Origin: Cyanobium usitatum str. Tous
Lineage (GTDB): Bacteria; Cyanobacteriota; Cyanobacteriia; PCC-6307; Cyanobiaceae
Assembly (NCBI RefSeq): GCF_963920485.1
Contig: NZ_OY986431.1
Location: 2,409,351 to 2,473,350 of the forward strand
Direction of reading: 5' to 3'
Length of the DNA: 64,000 bases
Below are positions 27,075 to 37,370 of this stretch, piece after piece. Made by a program: the position numbers and the translations under genes. The first letter of the stretch is position 1; every line of letters starts with the position of its first letter. The notes beneath the pieces were generated by a model. It was not told where the DNA came from, did not search any database, and saw only the letters and a list, made by a program, of their open reading frames with translations.

Positions 27075-27228
27075 ATGGCAGCCGCCAATCCCGGATCGCT
27101 GCGATCAGCACAAACCAAGCCAGCCTCAGCTTTGCCAGCAGCCCCTGCTGGGTGGCCAGTTGGTCGTATTTGGCGCGACCGCACTCCGTTTTGATCCAGC
27201 GGTAGGCCTGCGGCAGGGGATCGTCCAT
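27073..27228 (-). CDS. Small 51-residue hypothetical protein
   Basis: An ATG at 27228 opens a 51-codon frame beginning MDDPLPQAYRWIKTECG and ending in TAA within the T-run of the convergent terminator. The C-terminal half is hydrophobic and helical (LLAKLRLAWFVLIAAIRDW), suggesting a membrane-associated or amphipathic helix. Composition is protein-like and the frame fills an otherwise empty gap between a terminator and the divergent zinc-ribbon gene. It is below the usual length cut-off for automatic calling. I do not recognise a family, and chance cannot be excluded. Confidence 0.5.
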   Translation of the reverse strand: MDDPLPQAYRWIKTECGRAKYDQLATQQGLLAKLRLAWFVLIAAIRDWRLP

Positions 27229-27307
27229 GAAGCCATCTTGCCGCGCAGGCCCCTGGGGGAGCGGCGGTTCGCTTTTGGGCCTTAAGTGGCTAGAGCACTC
27301 ACAGCTG

Positions 27308-27685
27308 ATGGAACCCCCGCAACCCAGTGCCTGGGATTGGCTGGCTATCGATCGAGCCCCCCAGCCCCCGGATCTAAGTCAGATCGGCTCGCCCGAGGCC
27401 CTCACTGCCTACCTAGTAGGCGTTGAGGAGCGTATGCAGCGGCTTGCCCTCATCGTTGAGGCGGTGAGGCAAAGCTTGGCGGCTGGAGGGCTGCTCAGTG
27501 AAGCCCAGCTGCTGGAGAAGGTGGCCGAGCTTGATTTGAGCGATGGGGTCGCTGATGGGCGCAACGTGGCACCTGTGCTGCAGGTATGCGGCAAGTGCGG
27601 TTACAGCCAAACGGGCCAGCACCGCTTTTGTGTGCGCTGTGGCAGTGATGCCCTGCGGCCCGCCGCAGGGCTTTCTGAACCCTAA
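27308..27685 (+). CDS. Zinc-ribbon hypothetical protein
   Basis: About 125 residues from ATG at 27308 (MEPPQPSAWDW); the frame is open to 27227, but that extension is Gly/Arg-rich and overlaps the small divergent gene. The centre is a helix-rich segment (ALTAYLVGVEERMQRLALIVEAVRQSL). The C-terminus has a four-cysteine zinc ribbon, CGKCGYSQTG ... CVRCGS, of the type seen in adaptor or nucleic-acid-associated proteins. No enzyme motif is present. The next gene follows after 44 bp on the same strand and may be co-transcribed. Confidence 0.7.
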   Translation: MEPPQPSAWDWLAIDRAPQPPDLSQIGSPEALTAYLVGVEERMQRLALIVEAVRQSLAAGGLLSEAQLLEKVAELDLSDGVADGRNVAPVLQVCGKCGYSQTGQHRFCVRCGSDALRPAAGLSEP

Positions 27686-27729
27686 TCTTTGCCCATAACT
27701 TTTTCCTGCTTGGGGTTGGGACTATCGAC

Positions 27730-30935
<3,206 letters not shown>

Positions 30936-31046
30936 CTCGATTCCAGCTGCGCTTGAGAGGTGCAGAGTCTGACCGACGGCCTTGCATTTTGAGACCTGGC
31001 GCCTGGGCTCGGCACAATGCGCCCAGCCCCTGCGTTCCCCGGCGGC

Positions 31047-31592
31047 ATGCCCCTTGAGCCTCTGCTGCCGCTATTTCACCGGCTCGACCGGGAATGGTTT
31101 GACGGCAGCCTGGCGCCCGCTGGTCAGCGCTTAGTGGATCTGCGCTGGAGTGACGGCCGCATGCGCCGAACCGCCGGGCTCTACCGGCGCGGACGCCATG
31201 CCGATGGCCGCCCCCTGTGCGAAATCGTGCTGTCGCGGCCTCTGCTTGATCCCCTGCCACAGGAAGCCACCCTCAGCACCCTCTGCCACGAAATGATCCA
31301 CGCCTGGGTGGATCGGGTGGTGGGTGTCGAGGAGGCCCATGGCCCCCACTTCCGCGCCCGCATGGCCGCTATCAACGGCTCCCAGGCTGGCTTCAAGGTG
31401 AGCATCCGCCACCGCTATCCCGTGCCCGTCAGCACCAGGGCGCCCCGCTGGCTGGCCTGTTGCCCCAATTGCGGCGTCAGCGCCCCCTACCGCCGCCGGG
31501 TGCAGGGTTTGGCCTGCCGCCTCTGCTGCGACCGGCTGCACGGCGGCCGCTGGCACGCCAGTTGTCTGTTGCGATTTGAGCAGGCGGCCTAA
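31047..31592 (+). CDS. SprT-like zinc metallopeptidase-type protein
   Basis: About 181 residues from ATG at 31047 (MPLEPLLPLFHRLDREWFDGSL), which matches how SprT-domain proteins begin; a Met ten codons upstream at 31017 is an alternative. The metal site is HExxH in LCHEMIHAWVDRV with a distal His in EAHGPHFRARM. A C-terminal zinc ribbon supplies the cysteines CCPNCGVS and CRLCC. In eukaryotes the SprT fold of Spartan cuts DNA-protein crosslinks; bacterial members are little studied. It is a cytoplasmic protein by sequence. It is divergent from the ligA-side gene, with an 81-111 bp gap. Confidence 0.85.
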   Translation: MPLEPLLPLFHRLDREWFDGSLAPAGQRLVDLRWSDGRMRRTAGLYRRGRHADGRPLCEIVLSRPLLDPLPQEATLSTLCHEMIHAWVDRVVGVEEAHGPHFRARMAAINGSQAGFKVSIRHRYPVPVSTRAPRWLACCPNCGVSAPYRRRVQGLACRLCCDRLHGGRWHASCLLRFEQAA

Positions 31593-31615
31593 GGTCCCGG
31601 CAGCACGGCACTGCC

Positions 31616-31711
31616 ATGGGCGTTTTCCTCTGGACCCTGGAATTCGGAGGAATCACCATTGCCTTGGTGGGGATGGGCCGGGAGCGCTGGCTGGCGGGTC
31701 GTCGTCGCTAG
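31616..31711 (+). CDS. Possible 31-residue small protein
   Basis: A short frame, MGVFLWTLEFGGITIALVG followed by a basic tail (GRERWLAGRRR), has a small hydrophobic segment and a positive C-terminus, as in small single-pass membrane proteins. It sits between the SprT-like gene and the next gene on the same strand, 23 bp after one stop and 21 bp before the next start. It is supported only by its composition and tight spacing; it could be chance. Confidence 0.3.
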   Translation: MGVFLWTLEFGGITIALVGMGRERWLAGRRR

Positions 31712-31732
31712 CTGGATCCTTAGCCTGGGCCC

Positions 31733-32215
31733 ATGGCCGAATCCTGGAAAGATCTAGATCGCCTGGTGAGTGCGGGTCGCCAGCTGGTTGATGGCGTGTC
31801 GGGCGCCCGCCCAGGCTCCCGCAGCGGCAACCGGGGCGAAGGCCGCCGGCTCGCTGGCCTGGGTCGTTGGGTGGAAAACAAGCTCGATTGGATCCTTGAA
31901 GACGAGGACGACTGGCGAGAGCCCTGGCAGGAGACTCGCCCTGAACTGGGCTCCCAGGACCGGCCGCGCCGCCGCCTGGATGCCATCTCTCGCCGTAGCG
32001 CCGCGCCGCCCCAGGCCCAGCCAAGCCAAGAAAGGGAGCCGCAAGCAAGGGAGCCAGAAGAATGGCCCGAAGATGACGCTTTCGCCCTGCCCCGTTGGCA
32101 GCGGCAGCCGCCCAGGGCACCCCAAACCCAAACCCAGCCCCCATCCCAATCCCAGCAATCCCAGCTCCCGGGCCGTGCCATGCCCCGCTCCAGCAGACGC
32201 CGAGCTGGGGGCTGA
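31733..32215 (+). CDS. Low-complexity Pro/Gln/Arg-rich hypothetical protein
   Basis: A 160-residue protein. The N-terminus is helical and amphipathic (ESWKDLDRLVSAGRQLVDGV); a middle block RLAGLGRWVENKLDWILEDEDDWREPW is rich in Trp and acid; and the second half is disordered, with long runs of Pro, Gln and Arg. The only ordered-looking parts are the two helices. No known domain or active-site motif is seen. The opposite strand is also open here because of the GC content, but the + frame has the better start context and a sensible N-terminal helix. It may be a scaffold or interaction protein. Function is not inferable. Confidence 0.5.
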   Translation: MAESWKDLDRLVSAGRQLVDGVSGARPGSRSGNRGEGRRLAGLGRWVENKLDWILEDEDDWREPWQETRPELGSQDRPRRRLDAISRRSAAPPQAQPSQEREPQAREPEEWPEDDAFALPRWQRQPPRAPQTQTQPPSQSQQSQLPGRAMPRSSRRRAGG

Positions 32216-32264
32216 GGGCCCGCTCCGGCGAGCTGGTTAAGTTGGCTGCAATTGCATTTAAAAG

Positions 32265-32786
32265 ATGGGCAGTCTGGTGGTGGTGGGCTTTCCGAAGGCG
32301 GAAGAAGCCGAGCAGGTGCGGCGCGAGCTGGTGGATATCCAGCGGGAGCGGCTGATCGCCCTCGAGGATGCGGTGGTGGTGGAGCACGACAGCGAGGGCC
32401 AGGTGCACCTGCGTCAGGCCATCAACCTCACCGCTACTGGCGCCCTAGGCGGGGGTTTCTGGGGCACCTTGGTGGGCCTGCTGTTTCTCAATCCCCTGTT
32501 GGGTGCTGCCGTGGGAGCCGGCGTGGGCGCAGCCTCGGGCTCCCTTTCCGACATCGGCATCAACGATGGCTTCATGCGCGAGCTGGGCGAGACCCTGCCC
32601 CGCGGCAGCGCGGCCCTGTGCCTGCTGGTGCGGGAAGCCACCCCAGATCGGGTGATTGAGCGCCTGCGCGCCCATGCTCCCCACGCCAAGTTGCTACGCA
32701 GCAACCTCAGCCATACGGACGAGGATCAGTTGCGGGAGCTGCTGGAGCGGGCGCGCCTGCAGGCAGAAGCCTTGCGTCTTACCTGA
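32265..32786 (+). CDS. DUF1269-type membrane protein
   Basis: A 173-residue protein of the DUF1269 type. An N-terminal alpha/beta region (SLVVVGFPKAEEAEQVRRELVDIQRERLIALEDAVVVEHD) leads to a Gly-zipper hydrophobic centre (ATGALGGGFWGTLVGLLFLNPLLGAAVGAGVGAASG), then DIGINDGFMRELGETLPRGSAALCLLV, the family's most conserved part, and a helical end. Proteins of this family are small membrane or membrane-associated proteins of unknown role. Its last ~60 bp overlap the 3' end of a convergent gene. Confidence 0.85.
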   Translation: MGSLVVVGFPKAEEAEQVRRELVDIQRERLIALEDAVVVEHDSEGQVHLRQAINLTATGALGGGFWGTLVGLLFLNPLLGAAVGAGVGAASGSLSDIGINDGFMRELGETLPRGSAALCLLVREATPDRVIERLRAHAPHAKLLRSNLSHTDEDQLRELLERARLQAEALRLT

Positions 32787-33184
32787 AACCTGCAGCCCCG
32801 CTGGCGCAGCTCCTGATTCACCTGGCTCACCAGGTTTGCAGGTAGGTCGCTGGCCATTTCCTCGGCGGAGGTGTTGATCGAGGGGGAGCCCTGCTCCAGG
32901 GCGCTGAGCAGGTCTGCCCATTGGTCGATCAGGTTGCGCTCGGCCATGGGCCGCAGACCCTGCTCCTGCAGCAGGGTTGCGCAGCCTTCCCCGTTCCAAA
33001 CGGCGCTGGGGCAGCTGGCATGGGGATGGTGTTGATAGGCCAGGCCCTGTTGCAGGGCCTTACTGCTGGGGGCACCGTTCTGCTGGCGCAGGCCGGCATC
33101 GCTGAGCAGCCGGCCGCAATGCACGGCGGATATGCCGTAGATGCGGCCGAGGTCGGTGAGGCTCAACCAGAGGCTTGTTGTCAT
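32726..33184 (-). CDS. Conserved hypothetical protein with possible DNA-binding N-terminus
   Basis: About 152 residues from ATG at 33184 (MTTSLWLSLTDLGRIYGIS); the longer frame from 33223 adds 13 unlikely residues. The N-terminus LSLTDLGRIYGISAVHCGRLLSDAGLR looks like a helix-turn-helix of the type found in small 'phage-antirepressor' or plasmid proteins. The middle has LAYQHHPHASCPSAVWNGEGCATLLQEQGL, and the tail is basic and Ser/Arg-rich. A DNA- or RNA-binding role is only a guess. It overlaps the end of the DUF1269 gene by 61 bp tail to tail, so the C-terminal tail may be partly constrained by that overlap. Confidence 0.6.
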   Translation of the reverse strand: MTTSLWLSLTDLGRIYGISAVHCGRLLSDAGLRQQNGAPSSKALQQGLAYQHHPHASCPSAVWNGEGCATLLQEQGLRPMAERNLIDQWADLLSALEQGSPSINTSAEEMASDLPANLVSQVNQELRQRGCRFQVRRKASACRRARSSSSRN

Positions 33185-33268
33185 GGCCAGGCTCCCCGGC
33201 GCAAGTGGCCCCATGCTGGGCACAGCACTAGGCGCGTCAATCCGTCAACCTCGAATTGCTGTAAGCCG

Positions 33269-33874
33269 TTACTGAGTTTGTAAATCGTGACAAAGCTTGG
33301 CCGGGCCCAGCCAGTGCTCAAGGGCCGGTGAGAACACCTCCCTAATCACGGTGAGCTCCTTGCCCCCGCGGAAGAAGCGGTAGTGGCGACTCCAAAAGGG
33401 TCCCGCCAGGCCAAAGCGCTGCTCCAGCCAGGGAGCAGCAACAAGGGCCAGGCCATCCACCTCGCGGAACAGTTCAGCCCGGTTGGCCGTCAGGCTGCGC
33501 CAGATCGGCAGCTCCCGCTGCTGCAGGTAGGCGTCGGCCTGGCTTTGATTCCACCAGCTCTCTGCCCAGGCCAGGGTCTTGTCGCCGCAGCGCAGCCACA
33601 CCTGGCGCCGCAGCAGGGGACCATCGAGCTCGACGACTTCCGGGGGCGGGGGCGCGCCGGCACCGGGGGCGGCTGGCTCAGGCGCCATGGCGATCAGCTC
33701 GATCTCCACCGGCTTGCCCGTGAGCAGTTGAAAGTGGCGGGTCGGACTTCCGTCACCTAGAAGCATCAAGCGCCAGGCTCCAGAGAGCACTCCGCCGGCT
33801 TTACCCTCGAGCACATTGACTTTGGAGGCCTGCCATATCAGCTCCGGGGAAGGCAACAACTGGTTGACCGACAT
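33269..33874 (-). CDS. Chorismate lyase (4-hydroxybenzoate-forming), DUF98-like
   Basis: A 201-residue protein of the chorismate lyase type that in cyanobacteria supplies 4-hydroxybenzoate for plastoquinone. Motifs seen are VWLRCGDKTLAWAESWW, IWRSLTANRAELFREVDGL, RFGLAGPFWSRHYRFF and TVIREVFSPALEHWLGP, matching the conserved R-x-V/L-x-L ... T-L-x-x-A-E-S-W and final F-S-P-x-L-E-x-x-L-G-P pattern. A Pro/Gly-rich loop (~68-83) is an insert. Length fits. By family it cleaves chorismate into 4-hydroxybenzoate and pyruvate in the cytoplasm. It is single; neighbours do not continue the pathway. Confidence 0.83.
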   Translation of the reverse strand: MSVNQLLPSPELIWQASKVNVLEGKAGGVLSGAWRLMLLGDGSPTRHFQLLTGKPVEIELIAMAPEPAAPGAGAPPPPEVVELDGPLLRRQVWLRCGDKTLAWAESWWNQSQADAYLQQRELPIWRSLTANRAELFREVDGLALVAAPWLEQRFGLAGPFWSRHYRFFRGGKELTVIREVFSPALEHWLGPAKLCHDLQTQ

Positions 33875-33947
33875 GGGGGGCAGGACTTCAAAGGGCTTCA
33901 GGCTAAGAAGCTGAGGGGGGAGGAGGTCCGAGAGTATGCAGTCGAGT

Positions 33948-34799
33948 TCAGGAGGAAAATGCGTCTATGTCGTCGTAGCACATGGCGAGGGCTAATGATC
34001 TGCAGGCTTGAGAGATTCGGTCAATCTCTGCGTCAGTCAGATATTTGCGATGGTTGCCAATATTGTTAAATAGAGGTTGATTGATCTGGTAATTTCTATA
34101 GGTATTGTGATGCACTTCGCTGCCGTACTGAGACTCGTCAATAGCTTCGGGCATCGCTAGGACCCCGTTAAGTTGCAAGTCGGTGTTGACTAAGCTTCCC
34201 TGGTCTTCAAGCCTTGTTCCATCGCCATCCAAAGGAGAATTTTGTGTGGATTTGTACCAGGTTACTTGTTGCGAATGGAAATTAAGTTGCTCTGACTCGA
34301 AAGTTTTGCCAAGGAATTGCATCACTTGGGCTAGAGTTGATTCAGTTCTTGTTATTAAGTTCTCGTATTGTATCGCGATGCATTGCGGATGTGTTGACCA
34401 ATACATCACTCTTTTGTTATCAAACTTCCAGCGACGAATTGATTTGCTAAGCGAGCCATAGCGTCGATTGAGTGACGCTATGGTGTCTTTAGGATTGCGG
34501 ATGATGAGTATAATTTTGGTGTCTGGTGCACAGTCTAAGATGAAGCGGAGATTACGCACATGCTTTGGCGTTTTCTCGACCCAACAACTTGCGTTGTGAT
34601 GGACGGCTTCTTGCTCAAAAAGTTCAACGTTGCTTCGGTAGATCGAATATCTTTCCTTCTTCGCTATGCCTGTCTCCCCTGGCAGCGCGTAGATTTCCGA
34701 GTGGGCTCCAATTAGACGAGTCAGGATTGATGTTCCGGAATGACCGCAGCCGCAGACGTGAATTCCTCCTCTGATCTCAGGCCTCCATAACTTCCACAT
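33948..34799 (-). CDS. Sulfotransferase
   Basis: About 283 residues from ATG at 34799 (MWKLWRPEIRGGIHV); the frame stays open 58 codons further, but that part overlaps the upstream gene. The 5'-phosphosulfate-binding loop is visible as VCGCGHSGTSILTRLI, and the 3'-phosphate-binding region as IILIIRNPKDTIASLNRRYG. So the protein should transfer sulfate from PAPS to an acceptor, probably a glycan or lipid. The remainder is not identifiable. It follows a glycosyltransferase gene with a gap of four bases. Base composition (noticeably AT-richer) and codon use differ from the flanks. Confidence 0.82.
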   Translation of the reverse strand: MWKLWRPEIRGGIHVCGCGHSGTSILTRLIGAHSEIYALPGETGIAKKERYSIYRSNVELFEQEAVHHNASCWVEKTPKHVRNLRFILDCAPDTKIILIIRNPKDTIASLNRRYGSLSKSIRRWKFDNKRVMYWSTHPQCIAIQYENLITRTESTLAQVMQFLGKTFESEQLNFHSQQVTWYKSTQNSPLDGDGTRLEDQGSLVNTDLQLNGVLAMPEAIDESQYGSEVHHNTYRNYQINQPLFNNIGNHRKYLTDAEIDRISQACRSLALAMCYDDIDAFSS

Positions 34800-34803
34800 C
34801 GCT

Positions 34804-35640
34804 TTACTTGTCGCAGTTTGTATTTTGGCAAGCTTGGTCAATCCAAAGAGTCTTGATCCATGGCGTCGGCATGATGAATTTGCGTAAAAGCGATAGTTGT
34901 CTTTCTTTCCATACGCGGAGTAGGTGGCTGCGCCGACCTTGATAAGGAGGTGAGGTTGGGGACCATTTGCCAACCATGGCTTCGCTAGGATTCGGGCCTC
35001 CAGGAAATGTGATTATTCGAGATCCTTTCGGAATGACCGCTGGCCTAAATAGTCGCCATGGCATTGGGCCAAGGCAGTGAAGGCGAAAATGTCTTGTCCA
35101 GCCTCTTGGCCAAAATTTTAGAAATTTTTTAGTGCTATGCGTGATGTAATGCTGTTCAAACTGAAAACGATCCGCAATAGCTTGTGGGTCTTTTTGAAAG
35201 ATTGCTAAGATGTCAGGATGGGCTCCAATTGGAAATCGAAAGACCGATGTTTGACCTAGCCCGCTTAGCGGACGAGCCCAATTCCTTTCTAGAATAATAT
35301 CCTCGGGATCGCCAAAGTTGAAATAACAATCAATATTGTCAAGGATGATGCTGTCAAGGTCGAGAAATAAGACAGTTCCATTTAGATACTGCTCAATTTC
35401 TTTGCCCCAAAGGGCAACCTTTTTCCATTTTCCACGGGTCTTGGTGGGGGGGGTGCAGCCAAGTTCAGGAATGGGATAGCTGAGGATCGCGGGATCGAGT
35501 CCGCTTCTGTCATCTGTTAAGCAGGCGAAGCTGAAATCGCCCGTGACGTATGTTTTGGCGGCAGCATATAGTCGATTAACATATTCAGGGCCATACTTGT
35601 CGCCCCACTTCATGCAAACGAGAATCTTTGGTCTATTCAT
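34804..35640 (-). CDS. Glycosyltransferase-like protein (DxD type)
   Basis: About 278 residues from ATG at 35640 (MNRPKILVCMKWGDKYGPEYVNRLYAAAK), which has CAGGA a few bases upstream; the open frame to 35742 adds 34 residues and would overlap the neighbouring gene. The nucleotide-sugar site is suggested by TVLFLDLDSIILDN (D-L-D), preceded by WGKEIEQYLNG and followed by NWARPLSGLGQTSVFRFPIGAHPDIL. The fold looks like a GT-A enzyme of the LPS/stem type. Donor and acceptor are unknown. It lies between two sulfotransferase genes and is probably co-transcribed with them, suggesting synthesis of a sulfated glycan. Confidence 0.65.
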   Translation of the reverse strand: MNRPKILVCMKWGDKYGPEYVNRLYAAAKTYVTGDFSFACLTDDRSGLDPAILSYPIPELGCTPPTKTRGKWKKVALWGKEIEQYLNGTVLFLDLDSIILDNIDCYFNFGDPEDIILERNWARPLSGLGQTSVFRFPIGAHPDILAIFQKDPQAIADRFQFEQHYITHSTKKFLKFWPRGWTRHFRLHCLGPMPWRLFRPAVIPKGSRIITFPGGPNPSEAMVGKWSPTSPPYQGRRSHLLRVWKERQLSLLRKFIMPTPWIKTLWIDQACQNTNCDK

Positions 35641-35677
35641 CAATTCCTGAAAGTTTACGAATGGAGCTGGTCGGGAT

Positions 35678-36385
35678 TTAGTAATTAAATTTAGAAATTT
35701 CTCGGTGGCAAATTGAACGGATTCGCTGAATGCTTTTGTCATCGAGCACGTCTTGCCACGGCCTTTTGTCTTGGCGAAACTGGCCTTTAGTTTGCTTAGG
35801 AGGAAGCCGAATAGGAGTTTGAAAATTAAGTGTTTTCGTTAGCGCATTGAGATCATTTTGAAGCTGCTCATAGTGCAGCATGATGTCGACAATCACGTCG
35901 TTATTAATTGTATAAATATTCCAGTTTGTAAGATGTTCTGGATTGCATATTTTAATGTATTCGTTCACGCATGGTCTTGTTTTTTGCTTGCGCGTTCGCC
36001 AATAGTAAGTGCTTATCGCGCGATCGAAGGGATTTCGCTCAACACTAATTTTTGTATATTCATTCCAGGTTTGATCAGTAATTTTGCGCTTGATTTCTTG
36101 CGCTGGCATATGGTTGTAGAAGTTCTTTTTTAGTTTTCCTTTAGAGATAAGATTCCAGACGTCTTCTGGGTGATAAGCGTGAAAGGGAGCTAGGCAATTT
36201 GAGGGTCCAGGCAGCCCTAGCTCGCGTCTGGTTGATTCATCCTCTGAGGGCCAGGGCCATTTTCGGGAAAGCGGTGTGATGACGTCTTGTTTTGAAAGAA
36301 ATGCGGACAAGGCAATTTCAAGTGAAGTGCCTGCCGTTTTCTGTGTTTTTAAGAAGATAAATTTGTGCCGATGAGATATGAGCAT
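35678..36385 (-). CDS. Sulfotransferase-family protein
   Basis: A 235-residue protein with the sulfotransferase P-loop-like FIFLKTQKTAGTSLEIAL near the N-terminus and the partner motif VERNPFDRAISTYYW near residues 113-127. This arrangement (K-T-x-K-T-A-G-T-S ... R-N-P-x-D-R) is typical of bacterial sulfotransferases acting on carbohydrates. It begins the three-gene AT-rich cassette and ends 37 bp before the glycosyltransferase. ATG at 36385 is unambiguous. The acceptor is unknown. Its composition suggests transfer from elsewhere. Confidence 0.83.
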   Translation of the reverse strand: MLISHRHKFIFLKTQKTAGTSLEIALSAFLSKQDVITPLSRKWPWPSEDESTRRELGLPGPSNCLAPFHAYHPEDVWNLISKGKLKKNFYNHMPAQEIKRKITDQTWNEYTKISVERNPFDRAISTYYWRTRKQKTRPCVNEYIKICNPEHLTNWNIYTINNDVIVDIMLHYEQLQNDLNALTKTLNFQTPIRLPPKQTKGQFRQDKRPWQDVLDDKSIQRIRSICHREISKFNY

Positions 36386-36415
36386 TTTCTTATGCAGTCT
36401 GATCGTGGGGGTGGT

Positions 36416-37357
36416 TTAAAAGCCGCTGCTGATGCTTATGCGGCGCTGCTCGCCGCCCTTCTCAATGACAGCCGTATCGCCACTGGCTGAGCGCAAGCGC
36501 CAGCCGCTACTGCCGATGCTCTCGCCCACGGCGGCGCTGGTAGAGCTACCGCCCAGTTGAAAGATTGCTGAGCCGCTTTGCCCTTGCACCTGCACCACTC
36601 CCACTAGCTGGGGAGCGTTTCCACCACCGCTGCTGGCTGAGCCGGTGGCAGCGGGTGCCGGACTGGTGATGCGGCTGGTGACGGGCACTTTGAGTACATC
36701 GGCAGCTGGGGCGCTGCTGGCAGGCAGGGTTGCCAGCTCTTCCATCCAGGGTTCGCCCGGAGGGGGTGGGGGCAGCTCTCCGTCTTCTGCTGACCCAACG
36801 GCAGCGGCTGCCTGGGCGGGCTCGTTTGCTTGGGCTGGGGTTGTGCCGGGCCCCATGGTGCGCAGCCGCTCGATCAGCAGCATGTTGCGCTCCTGGCGAA
36901 TGGCCTGCTGGCTCTGGTTCCAGAGGCCGAGCACGGCCAGGGCCATTCCTGCAACCACCATCACCGTCACACTGGCTCCTGCCAGTAGCAGGCTGGGCTG
37001 GCGGCCAACCTGATCTGCAAGCCGCTGCAAGGGTTTGGCCGCCGTAGCTGGGCGGCGCTTTGCTGAGGCCGGCTTTGGTTTGGAAGTTGGTTGTTTGGCA
37101 GGGGCTGGTCTGGTGGCAGCCGGCTTAAACGCAGCAGGTTTAGACGTAGCAGGATCAGACGAGGCAGCATTAGAGACTGCTGCTGGCGGCAGGTCATGCA
37201 GCTCTACGGGGATGCTGCCGGCATCGGAAAATGCCGCTGGCGTGTCGCAGACCTCCACCTCAATTGGCTTTTCGGGCTCGAACACCCGATTGAGCACCTG
37301 CTCTGCCTTGAGCTCCCAGTAGGCCCGGGAGGTGGGTATGCCTCGTACCGGACTCAC
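36416..37357 (-). CDS. Single-pass membrane protein with GspC/PilP-like C-terminal domain
   Basis: About 313 residues from GTG at 37357, with AGAGGG nine bases upstream; a TTG ten codons earlier at 37387 would overlap mnmG. A short N-terminal part (SRAYWELKAEQVLNRVFEPEKPIEVEV) is followed by an Ala/Pro/Lys-rich linker. One transmembrane segment, LLLAGASVTVMVVAGMALAVLGL, precedes a Pro/Ala-rich stretch. The final ~65 residues, APQLVGVVQVQGQSGSAIFQLGG ... VGESIGSSGWRLRSASGDTAVIEKGGEQRRISI, have the shape of PilP/GspC pilus-assembly domains (G-x-x-x-x-x-(A)-(I/L)-x, then a turn with V-x-x-G). This is pattern evidence only. A periplasmic scaffolding role is likely. Confidence 0.6.
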   Translation of the reverse strand: MSPVRGIPTSRAYWELKAEQVLNRVFEPEKPIEVEVCDTPAAFSDAGSIPVELHDLPPAAVSNAASSDPATSKPAAFKPAATRPAPAKQPTSKPKPASAKRRPATAAKPLQRLADQVGRQPSLLLAGASVTVMVVAGMALAVLGLWNQSQQAIRQERNMLLIERLRTMGPGTTPAQANEPAQAAAAVGSAEDGELPPPPPGEPWMEELATLPASSAPAADVLKVPVTSRITSPAPAATGSASSGGGNAPQLVGVVQVQGQSGSAIFQLGGSSTSAAVGESIGSSGWRLRSASGDTAVIEKGGEQRRISISSGF

Positions 37358-37370
37358 CTGCTGCGCCCTC

